Origin: Nitrospirota bacterium
Lineage (GTDB): Bacteria > Nitrospinota_A > UBA7883
NCBI GenBank assembly: GCA_011052055.1
Contig: DRJW01000171.1
Span: 1-5,761, forward strand
Reading direction: 5' to 3'
Length of the DNA: 5,761 nt
The position numbers and the translations under genes are program-made. The notes below the pieces were generated by a model, which worked only from the letters and a program-made list of their open reading frames with translations, did no database searches and had not been told where the DNA came from. This document shows, piece after piece, positions 5,350 through 5,761 of this stretch; the first letter of the stretch is position 1; every line of letters begins with the position of its first letter.

Positions 5350-5598
5350 TTAAATGTATGTAAAAGGAATAAGCGCCATAGTCCGCGCCCGTTTTATAGC
5401 TACAGTGACTTTGCGCTGGTGATGAGCGCAGTTTCCCGATATTCTGCTGGGGATAATTTTGCCTCTCTCTGTGAGCAGGTTCCTCAAGGTTTTAATATCC
5501 TTGTAATCGATCGCCTCGATTTTCTCCGAACAGAACCGGCAAACTTTTCTTTGGAAAAATGTGCGGCGCCTCGCCGGTTTGGCTGTGTTTCTTTTCAT
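5350..5598 (-). CDS. rpsR: 30S ribosomal protein S18, zinc-ribbon (C+) form
   Basis: Small-subunit protein of 82 aa that binds 16S rRNA on the platform together with S6. The sequence runs from a basic N-terminus (MKRNTAKPARRR) through DYKDIKTLRNLLTERGKIIPSRISG (about 31-55) to the conserved end KRARTMALIPFT (about 69-80). Cys20 and Cys23 (CRFC) plus Cys57 and His60 (CAHH) form a putative zinc site, marking the C+ version of S18. I chose ATG 5598, which gives the usual length and follows AAGGAG with 10-nt spacing. An in-frame ATG at 5643 would add 15 hydrophobic, uncharacteristic residues, and a TTG directly upstream (5601) is also possible. It lies between ssb and the DUF2232 gene, as in many genomes. 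Confidence 0.97.
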   Translation of the reverse strand: MKRNTAKPARRRTFFQRKVCRFCSEKIEAIDYKDIKTLRNLLTERGKIIPSRISGNCAHHQRKVTVAIKRARTMALIPFTYI

Positions 5599-5608
5599 CA
5601 ACGTAAAA

Positions 5609-5614
5609 CTCCTT
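5609..5614 (-). promoter_or_regulatory. Ribosome binding site of rpsR
   Basis: AAGGAG on the minus strand, 10 nt before ATG 5598, is a near-consensus Shine-Dalgarno sequence and rules out the longer reading frame starting at 5643. Confidence 0.8.
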
Positions 5615-5681
5615 ATTAAAATGTAAAACCAACCGCCTGCCAAAACATCACAGGCATGCTGATATTCTCTTTGAGATTAAT

Positions 5682-5695
5682 GGAAACCTCTAAAA
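5682..5695. repeat. Solitary terminus-like motif overlapping the ssb stop codon
   Basis: GGAAACCTCTAAAA differs from the corresponding stretch of the element terminus (GGGAACCTCTAAAA, the complement of the right end) at one position. It has the orientation of a left end. It overlaps the last codon and the stop of ssb. No element body is recognisable beside it, so it may be a relic, a preferred insertion sequence or coincidence. Confidence 0.4.
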
Positions 5696-5761
5696 TGGAA
5701 CATCATCGTCCGGCGGCGGCCCGTCTTGCGTAGATTCGCGCTGGGACGGGTTTTCAGAGGC
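5690..5761 (-). CDS. ssb: Single-stranded DNA-binding protein, C-terminal end only
   Basis: Only the last 23 residues and the stop lie in the window; the gene continues past the right edge. They read ASENPSQRES, then TQDGPPPDDDVPF. This is the hallmark of bacterial SSB: a polar, Gly/Pro/Gln-containing linker ending in the acidic DDDxPF tip that recruits replication and repair proteins such as the DNA polymerase III chi subunit, RecO and exonuclease I. Position supports the call, since ssb commonly lies just before rpsR, with rpsF before it. The OB-fold domain cannot be assessed. The 91-bp gap to rpsR (5599-5689) holds the rpsR ribosome binding site and a weak 5-bp inverted repeat, with no convincing terminator. 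Confidence 0.93.
   Translation of the reverse strand, partial: ASENPSQRESTQDGPPPDDDVPF

Noticed and set aside
5635..5655. GCCTG/CAGGC inverted repeat between rpsR and ssb as a terminator or S6:S18 leader element
   Set aside because: The arms are only 5 bp with an 11-nt loop and no T-run in either direction, and the known S6:S18 regulatory leader normally lies before rpsF, which is outside the window.
1..5761. CRISPR array, tRNA or rRNA genes
   Set aside because: The only short repeat is a two-unit 17-bp tandem without spacers, and no tRNA or rRNA signature was recognised.

Overview
The window looks like a Gram-negative bacterial chromosome of moderate GC. The clearest taxonomic cue is the minus-strand order ssb – rpsR – DUF2232 membrane protein – rplI. 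This is the conserved S6/S18/L9 ribosomal neighbourhood with a DUF2232 gene between S18 and L9, an arrangement I associate with Desulfobacterota (former Deltaproteobacteria) and relatives. No marker here fixes the lineage more precisely, so that placement is an inference.

Layout, left to right. Positions 1-101 are the right-hand part of a roughly 0.2 kb repeat element cut by the window edge. A plus-strand pair follows: a MobA-like nucleotidyltransferase (160-1104), overlapped by a secreted zinc-dependent phospholipase C (1077-2012). This pair converges on the minus-strand operon, and the stop codons overlap by 4 bp. Reading leftward from the right edge, that operon holds the 3' end of ssb (5690-5761), rpsR (5350-5598), a polytopic DUF2232 protein (4388-5335), a 194-bp repeat element, rplI for L9 with an acidic tail (3578-4141), a stand-alone cyclic-nucleotide-binding protein (3087-3545) and a TPR protein (2009-3073).

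The most interesting structure is the repeat. The complete copy (4161-4354) has 15-bp terminal inverted repeats (14/15 matching), a flanking TTAT direct repeat that looks like a target-site duplication, a perfect 17-bp tandem duplication and several internal dyads, but no ORF. It therefore resembles a non-autonomous MITE-like element. It sits inside the ribosomal operon, just upstream of the rplI ribosome binding site. The partial copy at 1-101 is 95% identical and in the same orientation. Its terminal repeat supplies a plausible -35 box exactly 17 bp from a perfect TATAAT in the flanking DNA, a possible hybrid promoter for the nucleotidyltransferase–phospholipase pair. A degenerate single terminus overlaps the ssb stop codon.

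Functionally, the minus-strand genes combine translation and replication housekeeping with two regulatory-type genes (a cNMP sensor and a TPR scaffold). The plus-strand pair suggests a nucleotide-activated intermediate and envelope lipid or headgroup metabolism, but substrates cannot be deduced. No rRNA, tRNA or CRISPR array was seen.
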